From assembly GCF_032854445.1 (NCBI RefSeq), contig NC_088302.1, forward strand, positions 40,554,191-40,618,190: 64,000 nt of DNA. Reading direction: 5' to 3'. A program made the position numbers and the translations under genes. This document shows positions 1 to 13,500 of the stretch, one piece after another (the first letter of the stretch is position 1; each line of letters opens with the position of its first letter). The notes below the pieces were generated by a model that worked only from the letters and a program-made list of their open reading frames with translations, made no database searches and was not told the DNA's origin. The stretch is from Liolophura sinensis. Lineage: Eukaryota; Mollusca; Polyplacophora; Chitonida; Chitonidae.

Positions 1-286
1 AATCCACATAAGCACTTTGAACAGCTACGATGTATTTTCAATTCCATGAATTTTAAATGTGATCATCAACATGTACACATAATATAGGTCACCAGATGTA
101 CAGACAAAATCTGTCACAATTTTCACTACTGGCAAGACATTTTCTGCAGTTTTTTATTTTCCTTTAAAATAAAATTACTAGTTTGTCACAAAATATCACA
201 TTTACCACTCCAACGACCTTGAAGAAATAGGACAAGGTCTTTGAAAATGAACACGTTTCAAAAAGTGGATACATAAAGTGATATAA

Positions 287-500
287 GACAAGGTGTTAAC
301 AAGAAACTGTATAGACAATAGGGCTCAAATTGGACAACGTGTTAACAAGAAACTGTATAGACAATAGGGCTCAAATTGGACAACGTGTTAACAAGAAACT
401 GTATAGACAATAGGGCTCAAATTGGACAACGTGTTAACAAGAAACTGTATAGACAATAGGGCTCAAATTGGACAACGTGTTAACAAGAAACTGTATAGAC
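287..500. repeat. 46-bp tandem repeat, about 4.5 copies
   Basis: The unit begins gtgttaacaagaaactgtat and recurs at 293, 339, 385, 431 and 477, near-identical. It has no spacers, so it is a minisatellite, not a CRISPR array. It lies in the EXOC1 intron downstream of the 21-nt microexon. Confidence 0.95.
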
Positions 501-1543
501 TTATAGATTTATTTGCCTGCTTCAACGTTTAATCATTGAATTCCAAAATCCAGTCCATCTATAATGAAGTGAACTTTTAAATTCACTCTAAAGCAGGACA
601 CAATAGGACCTTTATTATCACTTCTACAAGTATAAATCCAATCCCGAGTCGAAATGTTGTTGCAATCCACAGAAATATTTCCTTCTTGTTCATGGCGAGT
701 TGGGTCTACTAACATTTTGGAACCGTGCGCCAAAAGACATGGCAAGTTTAGCGATGGTTTCATCCGTCAACATGGATTAAAAATAGAAAGAACAATTTGC
801 CCAGTCAGTCAAACAAAAAAAGACAACTTTCAGTCAATGCTTGTAACTATCGTTTATTATCTGCACAGCTATCTCGTTATCCATGTTTTCTGACCCTGGT
901 CTTAAATTCAATCCGGACTTTGAAGAAAGAAAAGTTAACAATTTATCAGATTTTCTGCATATAACTAGTCCAAAATGGATTTAAATGTGTATTAGTTATT
1001 GAAAGGATCCTTTTATCTTCAATCTAAACAGGAAGTCAACATTGGTTTGGCTTTTAGTTGACACAAAAACAGAAGTACATGCTGCAAAACGAGCACACAT
1101 GCGCACACAAGCGATGGGAGATAATGTTGTTCTGAAGTAGCTTTCAGCACAGAGTGATCTCTCGTAACATCTCTCTGTGGTTGGCAGCTGCTGCAAACGG
1201 TGTTTCCTACGTTTTTGGTGAATAATGAATTCACTGTATCTTTATCATGCCGCCATAAATGAAAAAGCAGAACTTATAGTTGTCCATACATTGACATATC
1301 ATGCTTGGCCTGCGATTTTATGTGTTGATTTTTTTTTTGGCAGGTTGGTTTTAAGTTGGCTTGCTATAGCAAATTTTTGGCTTTTCACCATTTGCAGGCC
1401 CCCATTTTGAACCCTGGACTGACAAACAGATGCTACAACAATTCTCCCTGTGGGGTAAAATGATTTCATGCATCTGTTCCCATCACAGTTTGGTCATTAA
1501 CACTAACTGGCATCTACGGATAGAGAAATAAAACATCACTTAC
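501..1543. other. EXOC1 intronic sequence left of exon 20
   Basis: No exon-like segment with SEC3 similarity was found here. It holds short chance ORFs and a T-run near 1330. The left edge of the window therefore lies inside an intron. Confidence 0.6.
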
Positions 1544-1564
1544 CAAACATATGATGAAAATTTT
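1544..1564 (-). CDS. EXOC1: EXOC1 21-nt microexon (exon 20)
   Basis: With the G carried over from exon 19 it encodes ENFHHMF, the invariant SEC3 block that follows KTPREVVML (human ENFHHIF). The acceptor TTTTTTGTTGCAG and donor GTAAGTGATG are both strong. Reading through the donor meets a stop within three codons, so the exon really is 21 nt. It ends in phase 1. The next exon (LSRLKISCLEAEKKEAK in human) is not found between 1 and 1543, so it must lie left of the window. Confidence 0.85.
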
Positions 1565-4500
1565 CTGCAACAAAAAACAAGTGAACCAACTTAATTTAAT
1601 GTCCATACCTTCACTGGAAAGTTAGCTAAGTTTTTACAAAACTGCTATAGCAGGACATGTGGCTGATTATCAACTGCTTGTTGTTTAATATTTCCATTTG
1701 TCATGAACATTCAAACTTCAACACTGTTCCACCAAAGTCTCATACCTGCCCTAAATATTCAGTTCCATGCATATGTATGATTAACCTACATTTGGGAAAA
1801 GAGCATATTTCTATTGAAATTCCAACTCACCTAACATGACAACTTCACGTGGTGTTTTGGGGTGCTCGTTTGCCACTCTAACAATCTGGTCAAAAATGGT
1901 TCGTACAAGTTCCGTGTAGGCCTTTTCTAGGTTAGAGCGTCTGTTTGATCCGCGGAATATGTTTTCTGCTTGGTTAGCAAATTGCTGTAAAACAAGTACA
2001 CTGGTAAAAATATGTTGGCAACCTTGCAGTTTAAATGCTAAAGTACTACAATCTGAGCAATACCCAGAAATTAGAATCTCAAATAATCAGTTTATACAAC
2101 AGCAGCCAGCATTATGTGCAGAGGAAACTGGAGAGGAAGCCAACATGAGCTGGGCTTGAACTCACAATGGTTTTACTATTTGTAAAACTGCTTTCTGAAA
2201 GATATGTAATAGTCTTATATATCAGCAGATGTTGATTTATTGAAAATCCATTAATTGTATATTACTGTGGCCCTCTAAATTTGGCAACATTACCAAATTA
2301 GTTTGCTTGCACAAAGAAATAATTTTTTAATTGTTAATAAGTAGTTAACTCTTTTTAAAGTAATGCGATAACTGCCATCACACCAAAATTGATTGTAAAC
2401 CTGATTTTTTTTTGGGGGGGGGGAGGGGGGTAGATCTCAGGTCCCCTGATTTTTAGGGCAGTGACAGGGGAATGATCCCAGGTCCCCTGAATTAAGAGCA
2501 GAGACACTGGATTGATCCCATGTCCCCCGGTTTAAGACGTGGGACTGGGGAATGATCCCAGGTCCTCATATTAAAGAGCTGTGACAGGGGACTGATCTCA
2601 AGTCCCCTGATTTAAGAGATGGGACTTGGAATTGATCCCAGGTCCCCTGATTTAAGAGATGGGACTGGGGATTGATCCCAGGTGCTCAAATTAAATAGGT
2701 GGGACAGGAGATTGAACTCAGGTCCTCAGATTTCAGAGGTGGGACTTGGGATTGATCTCAGGTCCCCTGATCTAAGAGCTGGAACTGGGGAATGGCCTCA
2801 GAGCAAAGGCTGATTTTGATTAGGACAGAGTCTTCCCCTTAAATGCAAAGGTGAAACATCTTAAAGGGCTTCTGTATTGCAAACACTTCTAGCTTTCTAC
2901 CATCTTAGAACTAACTTTAGTCATGTCTTACCTCAAAGTTGTGAACGAAGCTAATGATGCCGCATCTTGTTTTCTTGGACACTTTGCTCTCTTGTATGTT
3001 CTGTATTTGAGTTTCCTGTTAAAAAACATTATGAAACAATCTAGAAGGGGCAAAGTGACTATAGCATTATTGTTAGTAATTCAATAACTAAGCTAAACTT
3101 TTCTGAAATACAACCATGGAGACTGAATATAAAGAAAACAGTATTGTGACTCCTGGTTCTAACACAGCTAAAAGTTACATGTTGTAACACTTTTGGTTAG
3201 TGACTCACAACTCCCCTAGTAAGACCCTATGTCTAGCACAAATATTCTTTTCTTTTCTTTCGCTTTAATACCACTGCTAGTCCTTTCTAGGTCAAAGATA
3301 TAACCTGTTTAGTTTTTGTCCCAATTGTCCCAACTTGTCCCAATACAGCTGTAAACATGAATTTGTTTTGTGGGTAACTCCCCAAGGTTAAGCCCTGTTT
3401 TGCTGAATTAGCCATGTTAGCAGAAAGTGTTCCCACTACTGTCACTTACTTCATTTTTTCACAATTACACCACCTAAATTGAGCGGGAACATTTTAATAT
3501 GACAAAGTCATGTGTGCCTGTCTGTCAGCTGTGACAGACAGACGTACAGACAGATGGAGAGGTAGACATACCACAAATCTGTCAAATATCCACTTTGTCT
3601 TCAGGAGACAATTGGCAAACATGGTGCGTAAGAAGGAGCCACTGTCGTGAGCAGTTGTTGCATGATAACCGATCCTGACCAGCATGTACATGGAATGGCT
3701 AGAAAAACAGTGAAGTGCATACATGTACGTGAAGTGCATACACTCACAATAAACGAAGACTAGATACAAAGCTCTGAACAGTTTCTTTGTTTTCTCGGGG
3801 ATTAATGTTACTTTTTCATTATTTTCATACTTTCACACAATTGTCCCTTTGAAGCAGACAACAGGCAAATTAATAATGCTGCCTCATATCAGACATGGAT
3901 GAACTGCCACAATTCAGTCACAGTTGGCCCGACAGCCTTGATAATACCTGTTTGACGTGCTTGAGTAATTTTTGGCCATATTATAACTATGAAAATTACA
4001 TATTTTTAAGATTTTTTTCAGTATTTCCTTCATTAAATATTACGAAAATTAATTTCTGTGAACATATTTTTTGAATAAATGTGCGAAAATAAATTCCTAT
4101 GAATAATAAGTACTTACAGTAAGCTAAATTTCTGAGAAATAATCTTTCAATTTGTCAAATATCAAATAAATCAAACACACCTTGACAACGCTAAGTGACT
4201 TCATTTTCCTGCTCAACCCCAGCACGTTGCCAGTATACATGTGAATGAACTGCCTGTGTGAAATCTTTATGTTAGTATCACTGTTAAATACATCTACATG
4301 TAGGCCTACTTACAAACCATCCAGCTTGTCTGCAAAATTAATGAAATTTTCCAGCTCTTTCTCCAGCTTAGGGAACAGCTCAGCCATCATCTTACTGAAA
4401 TGTATAGTACTTACATTTGCAAAAATTATTACATTTCCAGAATTTATTTATTTATTTGATGTTTTATGCCTTACTCAAGCATATTTCACTTATACGACGG

Positions 4501-7500
4501 CAGCCAGCATTATGGTGGGAGGAAATTCCCGACCATCCGCAGGTTGCTGACAGACCTTTCCACGTACGGCTGGAGAGGAAGCCAGCATGAGCTGGACTTG
4601 AACTCACAGCGAATGCATTACATTTCCAGAAGTTACTACATGTACATTTGTAAGACTGTATTTTCACAGTAAATGCCGGATGTAACTCTACAATATATAC
4701 GATCTTAATTGAGCACAAAAGAATATATTTTGATTCCAGATAAATGTGTCAACACAGCATAGGTTGTTCAATATCAATATTTACAATGTAAAAAGTACAA
4801 TAAGAAATGCTGCTCTAAAACTAATCTCCTAAATAACTATATATTAAAGAGGGTAACATCAAACTAAAGTGAGAAAATAGGAGACATATTCATGAAGATG
4901 AGATCTCAGTGACAAAATGTAGGACAATTCTATTGTACACATGAGACAACATTTACACAAAAGAAGAAATTGTACGTCTAACCATGGCAAATAAGAGCAT
5001 GAAAATGTATGACATGTATTTGTAAGTCAACAGAATATTGGACATGTACAGTACTGGATGACATGAGACACGAAAGTGAAAGTGAAAATGTACATGTACA
5101 TGAAGGGCACCTGTTTGTGAACTGGAGACAATATATACATGTATTTATTAATTTTACTGTTCTTAGCTATGCTCAGTTTCCTCCCACCATAATGTTGGTC
5201 GCTATCGTGCAAGTGAAATAATTCTTGGGCATGGCTTAAAACTACAATCTTATAAACAAATGATTGTTCTCAAATGACGTATTCGAAAACATTCAATAAA
5301 ACGATAGTTCGTTTCATGTGTGGTAGAAACCACCGAAATTTGGCAAGTTACTGATGAAATTTCCTACGTGCGACTTACAGATATGCACACCATACTGATG
5401 GAAGACAAGTGGTCTTGAAAGGATGTTATACTGCAAAGGAGCCACATAACATCTGCTTATTCTCAACAATGCCCCATGGACCGTGACAGTGAGCGATTCT
5501 ACAAATTTCCCATCCACGGGTATGAACCAGCATCAGTAACATATATTTGTAAATGATGTCATTCCATTCACTGAAGTCACTGAGTTGGGTCTTCTGATAT
5601 AGCAGTATTGTGCCTCAATCCATAACACTAAGATGCAGCACTTAGAGAATATCATGAGGGGTTTCTGGGATAGGGGTAAGGGGAGGGGAAGTCACTCACC
5701 CAGCTTCTGCATTTAGCGTGCGTCTGAAAGAGAGAGATGAAGTCAGTTTATTACATGAATCGCATATGGAAACATTGTGAATAATTATAGACCAAAGCTT
5801 CAATACAATCAAGATCTATCATCACACAAATTGCCTGCTAAATGAATTTGACTGTTTAATGCAAAATAAATCCTACTTTTATAAGTATGGTGGTATTTGA
5901 TGATAAACCTGTGCTGAGTGGTGTAACTATATACATGTATGTGCACTGGGTAACTTGATTACAATTTACCATGAAAAGAGGAAAAGAGGAAAACACACCA
6001 CACCTAACATGTTCTAAGTGAAAGTACACATTCATGTCTATTAAAAAGTCACTAAATTAAAAAAAAAAAAAAACAATAACAAAAAAAAAAAGTTACATGG
6101 CTTACATGTATAAGCATGGTAGACATTCGCAAATTGGTTACACATTCAACACGTATTATATACAGCATACTGATGGAGTGTACATGCAGGTACAAGTAAA
6201 CTACACTCTGACAGACTTGATCCCTTAACCACACGGACCTGGCAGGGTTAGGTATTTTGGGTTGTATCATACAAAGGCATGGTTTTGCAGGCGAGTAAAC
6301 TCATTACACAGGGCGAGACAGACAAGTTTATAATAGTGCATATTAGTACAGGGCACATTTTGGGAGCACTAAAACAAGCACTAGACAGCGCACAAGCAGG
6401 TAAATGGAGCAGAAACAGAGCAATCCTCATGCATTTTGAATTATAATATGATGTTATTAATCTTCGATCTTTACACTGGCTCACTTACAGGTCCAAGGTT
6501 TGGCAGACTGGCCTTTGGCCTGAACTCTTGGAAACGTGACCCTATAACTCAGCCAATGTGAAAATCATTCATTTATGACAATTTTATTAATTAGCTATTG
6601 ATGTTTGTAAAAACAAAAATAGACTAGAATGGATCTGCAAACAGCAGATCCTAGGCCGGGATCCCGGATCGGATCGATGACGTTTTCCCCTTCATGTTCT
6701 GTATTCGAAGGACGCATGTTCCACATACACGGCTTTCAAAGTTTCCATGCGACCTTACACCGTTTGTCACTGAGGCAGTCGGCCGGTCATTTGCAATCCC
6801 TCGAATAGATCGGCGACCTTAATGATGCTATGCTATGCCCAGTGAAAAACGGTTGTTTCTTGGCAGACTTAGCCAGCTATTTGTAAGAAATAAGGCAGAA
6901 ACACGACCAGTGTAACAGCAAGTTTGTACATTCTCAATCCACGACATGCCATGGACAGACTCACTGCTCCACTGATATCTCGGCCATCGTTAGAAAGTCA
7001 GCACTTGGAGCATGGCACATGTCCATATCTGTCAATCACCCTGGCCTGTTTAACGTATTGTAAGGAGCACGAGGTCTGCGCAAAACAAAGCTAACATTTA
7101 CAGGTCCACATCGTTTGCTGTTGTAGTTAGATCTCTACGCCATCTAATAGAGTACTGGAGTTAGATGGGAACTGGAATCAATGTCATCCTACAACCGTTT
7201 CGGGAGATCACGGACAGTGTAGCCGAAAGCATCAGGTCAAATACTACAAACCCAGTCCAGTCCCCATCTAACTCCATGTTAAATCAATAGGATTCCCATC
7301 TTTTTCTGAACAAAAAACGGTATTGTCATTTAAACGCTTCTAGCGAAAAAACTATTGATCGAAGCTCAAATCTGTTGACAAATGCTCAAAAGACCATGTC
7401 TTGGGCTACAATTTCGTGCAGGTTGCACATTTCTAGCTCCCACAGATCTCGAGATACAGGTCATTAAAGTTACGTAACTTTTTTGAGTTTTTTGCCAATA

Positions 7501-10500
7501 TCTCAAAAAGTTACACAGATATGCAAAAAATGCAAGCAGATTCAGAATCAGCAGCTCAAGATACACCAGAATACGTTCAGAACATTTGAACCTTGAGAAC
7601 TTTTTGTGACGTCACAAATTCGACCAGAATTCGACCAGCGAGCTTCCAGAATTTTGACCGGAAGTGAACCATTTTCGCAAACTTAAAGAACTCTTGACTT
7701 ACTTGCTGCATGTCAAATTTGAAAACGATCGGTTCAGTGGTTCTTGAGAAGAAGATTTTTAAAGATTTTACACAAAATCCAATATGGCGGCCGAACCACG
7801 TGACATAGCAAAAAAATGGAGAATTTGTCCCGAGATATTCACCGCCAGAATATGTGTGCAAAATTTGAGGCCTCTATATTGAACAGTGTAAAAGTTTCCT
7901 TGCTAACAAGGAACGGGATCCCTTGCTAACAAGGAACGGGATCCCTAATAAGAAAAAACAGAACGATTACAATAGGGATCCCATTCTCCCGAACGGGATC
8001 CCTAATCATAAATTTCTAGCTATCTTCACATGTATTTTTCTAGGAATGTTGACAATATTTATCAGATGCCAGTACTGGTAGACATCACTCTATGACCACA
8101 TGATCCCTTGTCTCACAAAGCATTTGATATAGGTCCACTCAATAATGACCCTGTTACAAATGGTATTAGCCTGTTATAGACAATAATGACCCTGTTACAG
8201 ATGGTATTAGCCTTGTTATAGACAATAATGGCCCTCTTATAGACGATTTTGGCCCAGTAAGGGATGATATTAATAATGCTTGAATATATCAATTTTTATA
8301 TTTCATAAACAAATACTGCAATCTGACACTGCTTGAGGACATTAAATGTAGCTATTAAAAACACATCTGCAAGAACTTAAATACAGAGATAACAGGAAGT
8401 TGATATCAAATCTTAATAATTATACAGTGTCCCACGTGTATGTATATACATGTACTGATCCATCAGCCTGTCTGAACCATATAGCGTTTACACCAGCCAA
8501 GCTTAATCTGCGGAAGCCTTTTACAACTGAAAACGACCCACACTGGTCAACAGTTACCTACATACTCATAGAAATTGATGCAAATCAAAGGGAAGTAACC
8601 CAAGTACAGAACCAAGATAAATGTGGATGAAAGTGCATTTTTGCCCCTTCTTACTGGTTCAATCAGGCCACTTTGAACAAGCATGACAAGTAAGCATCAA
8701 AATCTCTAACTGTGTAACCAAGGAAAAAGACAAGAATACACCAGTTGTTATTCTTCAAATACAAGTGTTTTGCTAAAAAGTTCTTTGAGTCAGATACTTG
8801 TATATCATGATAATCAACTCCCCAAAGTTTTGTTCGTCAGATTCCTGCTCGGGTATAGTGGTTTCCTCTTAACCTTGTCCCATTTTGTTAAATCTTAATC
8901 TTTATATCTCTGTGTGAGTGAAATGTGTTTGCACATCATATAACACATTAACTAGGAAAGCAGCTTACTGAAAGTACCAGTTCTGTATTGCAATACTTGT
9001 TCCCAACCAGTTTGACCTGTCAGAATAATAAACTACATGTAGCCATGCCAAAGCCCAAATTAAAGTCATTTCAAATGGTCACAATTTTGTTCAATATGGA
9101 CGACATGACCCAGAATTTGATCTGTCACTTGCCATGGAGTCATGTGCCAAAATTTAAATCAATATGTGGAACAGTTTAAAAGAAAAAAAAAATCCTGGAA
9201 AACAGTGATGGACAAATAATCATAACCCAATGTCACTACGATTTCTCTCAATTCACCAGCGCTTTGCACACAAAACAAACAATCATCTGTCATCCCACAT
9301 AACACACATGTACAACAATACATTAATAAGCACATCAGTGACAGCCCTGATAAGCCACACTGAACAAGCCTTAAAAACAGAGGATGGCAACCTTCCTTGA
9401 AGCAGCATCACGCAGTGGGAGGGGCTTACTTACATGGGGGCTGTCAATCTTAGGGAGGGGGAGGGATTTACTCACATAAAATGGGATGGTCTTCTCTGAA
9501 ACAGGCCCTCCCCCAGATTTTCCACAAAATACTCCCTAAAACAGATTAGGGGTCCTCAATCAAGAAGGATCACTCCTAACATCTTTGCTTTTACTCCACA
9601 AACATGTTCAGCAGAGCTACTAGCCTAAATTAGGTGACTTCCTCAAATCCAGTTCTTCTGGAGTAGCAATGCATTTGTGTCAGGCTTTTCAGGTAACTGG
9701 CAGGCGGGTCCCTCGATCTTCTCAGCCTCACTTCTCCCACAAATTAGCCACACAGAAGATGTATCAGAAGAAATATTCTTGAAAATTAGTGGTTGGAGTG
9801 TACAGTAAAACTGGTGAGCAGGGGCTGCCTACCACACTACTGGTGAATGTCAATTGTTAAAGCTTGTTGGGTCTACAGAACCACTTCTCTCTTCCACCAA
9901 CTTTGTTTAAAATGTTAGGCCTACACAACATAAACTGTCTGAGTGAGTTCATTGAGGGAGAAATAAAATTGGGGGCAATGAAACATAAAAAACTTCCATG
10001 AGACCTTAAGATAAAAATGCCTTGAATTATGGAGAATCAGAACTCCTGAGCAAATACATTTTCAGATACAGTCCAATTTTCTCACTATAAATGTTAAAAG
10101 GTATCATTAAAGAAGGTTACGGCTCTGTGATGACAGACAAGTTTAACTGAAAGCTGAGGCCACAGGGCCAAGGGAGATCACTCCAGAACACTGTTAAAAA
10201 TACTGCATTATGGCTTAGAGCCCCAGGAAGACATTTGGTCATAGGTAAACCTCTTACTTCTACACAGAACTCCACAAATTTTAGACTGCACAGATCTGCC
10301 AGCAAACTGCAAATGGCCGTGCGTTTCTCCATAATACTGGCTGCTGTCATATAAGTGAAATAATCTTGAGTACAACATAAAACACCAATCAAAAAAAAAA
10401 TAAATAAATAAAAATAAATAAATAAATAAGAAATAAAGAATCTGGATTAAGCAGAGCCAATGTTAGTTCCACACATGCTCCATACGCATTGCTCAGCGCA

Positions 10501-13500
10501 TTCATATGATAATTAGCCTGAGTCTACTAATATATACAACAGTAATATGACTCTGGATAGACTGACTGTAGGAAAAATGATATATCCCACTTCTAACAAA
10601 CAGCTGTTCATGCTACAGAAATGCTGTTAGTTGTTGCCCTAACATCTGGGAGCAATTTAGTCAGATCTGACGCAAAATAAGGATCACCCAGCCGTAACCC
10701 TTCATTCCATGCAATCCAGCTTACTCTGTCATATTTGTGGTCCTTCTGGGCATCCATATGTCCCCTTCTTCTTCCACAGTTTCTTCCTTCTGAAAGTTAA
10801 GCACACAATGGAATCATGAGCCTATTATGTGCAAGAGACATTAGGAGACAATTTTAAATTTTAGATTGCTGTCTTCTTTTTAATCTATGTTTATGAAATG
10901 CTTTTCTCACCATTCCTTTTATACACCTTGTCTTCACTTACATGTGCACAGACCAGCTATTCTGCTTATAAACAGAAATGACAAGACTAGATATTTGATT
11001 TATTTAATTAGTGTCTCATGCTGTACTCAAGAATATTTCACTTATAAGACAGCAGCCAGCACTATGATGGGAGCAAAATGGGGAGAGCCAGGGAAACCCA
11101 CCACCATCGGCAAATTGTCAAGACTAGACCAAAAAAGTATGCATCGATTAAGCATACCAAAAGAAAGTTCAAATTCCTAACTTTTCATTTTGTGATGTAG
11201 TACAATCAAGATATCGCAATTCAAAGTAAGCAAAAACGCGCACATTGAGACAATCGAAAACGCCAAAATGTTATCAGTTTTAACCAATTAGTAGCTTGTT
11301 ATTCCTATAACCCAATAACGCATCTGTTTCTGCTTGCTTCACCCAAAACCTCTTTTGGCTTTTCACTATATGTTTGTGGGGTGCAAGTAACTCAACAGAG
11401 TGTTTCCAGTTGCTCTAACAAAAAAAAAAATTCCTGAATAAAAGTGGATTTATACAGTTACAAAGAAAACAATGTCAATAGCTGTTTAGGTCTGTTTTCA
11501 GCCATCTTCCTAAATATTAAACTCAGGTTAGTCACATTATGTGTCGTCTTTTCTTTGAAAGAGCTTCAATAAACATTGGACAGAACAAAAACAACAAGAA
11601 CTTGGGAATGTTTGCTCAAAGTCCTCTTAGTTACACGTACATAACAACCATGGCAACAGGTACTGCAGACACCAAGTCACCATAGGAGTTACATGCTCAT
11701 AACTCATGCTTCAGGCAAACATGTCCTGATTGGGATACATAACTTACCCCTTTGTCCTTGCCAGTCTCTGTCAGATGGAAGAATCGGACACAGAAATCCT
11801 GCTCAGCCAAACACACAGGTTCTAGCTCACTCAACACCTTCTCCAGGGTCTGATTTCAAAGAAATTACACAAATCTGAGAGAAGACGTGGAAGAAAACTT
11901 CCAAATATCTCATTTGTTCAGGGATTTTGACATTTCTCAGCCAAATCTATACTTTTTTAATCCTTGATTTCCATCAAATTATGCTAAAGGGAGGTAAAAC
12001 CTCATGCCTTAACAACAGAGGGAAATGTGGAAAGACAAGTAAAACTACACATTTCTGAAGGACTGAAGTCAAAAACACAAATGTAACAGACTGATATCAC
12101 CTGTGGACAAGGACGTGTTATTTGCACTTCAAAATAATTCATAATTATATAAAACATGAAACTCTGAGAAACAAGTCTGAAATCACTCCAAATATTACAT
12201 TATGATTCATGTATTATGCTTAGATTTTTACGTCATACTTAACAATTATTCAATCATTTTTCGACCAGGAACCACAGGGAGTTTATACATATACTGTGTC
12301 TTCTTTTGGCAGGATGAGTCCATGCCGCCAAATTGCTGTTGCCATGGAAGTATCGATCATGCCAAAAACACCAGACATGACATCCAACCCAGTCACATTA
12401 TACTGACATTGTGCCAGCCAGTCCCTTTCCTTGCTGTAACCTCTCAATGCTGAACGCCAAACGGAGCAGCAACAACTATCAATTTTTAAAGTGTTTGGTA
12501 TGACCCAACCCAGGTTTGATTCCAGGTCTACAAAGACTCCTAAATTGGTGTTCTAAGATAAAATCCTAAATAAATTTACTCATTTTATACACAACTGCTT
12601 AATACTCCCCTTAATACTGGCCCCTGTCGTATAAGTGAAATATTCTTGAGTACAACGTATACCACCAATATACATATACAGTGTCTTCTTTTGGCAGGAT
12701 GAGTCCATGTGGTCAAAGTGCTGTCGCCATGGAAGCATCTATCATGCCAAAGAACTGACCCAGGTTTGATTCCAGGCCTCCCAAGATCCATAAATTGGTG
12801 TTCCCTCCCAAGATCCATAAATTGGTGTTCTAGGATAAAATACTAAATACATTTACTCACTTTACGTGCAACTGCAGACAGGTGTAAAGAAACTGGGCAG
12901 AGCAGAGACAAAATCACAATTCTCCCTATTTAATTTTTTATTTGATTGGCGTTTTACGCCATCCTCAAGAACATTTCGCTTACATAACAGCGGCCAGAAT
13001 TATGGCGGGATGTAAAAGCCTGGGGGGAAACCCACAACTATTAGCAGTTTGCTGGCAACCTTCGCATCACTGGAGAGGAAGCTGGATCACTGGACTTGAA
13101 CTCACAGCCATCATACTGGTGAGAGGTTTCTGGGGCATAGTGCTCCAATACCACCCTGAGCACTAGGCCACGAAGGCCCCAATTAAAATGAAGTCCATTA
13201 CCTGGTCAAACAGCTGTCTCTGAGCAAGGTCTTGGTCAGAGCCGTGGTACGATGTGGAGACAGAGTCAATGCTTTGTATTGAGGAAGAGCGCCCCCTACC
13301 CTCACCAGCTCGTGCAAGGCTGGATGAACTGCCGCCTAGTTTAGATGAGGTTGGCCCAGCACCTGAGGAAAATAAGAGGAAATAGGTCGATGTATCAATG
13401 TTCTTATCAATATTAAATGCACGAATCATCAGCATCTTTTACCTTTGACTGTCATTCCACAACCACGAAACCTTAAGACGACCTACACACTGGAATATCT

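Noticed and set aside
287-500. CRISPR-like regular repeats
   Set aside because: The 46-bp units are contiguous with no unique spacers; the genome is eukaryotic.
6486-6516. 31-nt possible EXOC1 exon with strong donor GTAAGTGAG
   Set aside because: The length breaks the phase between exon 14 and exon 15 or 16, and the acceptor has a poor pyrimidine tract.
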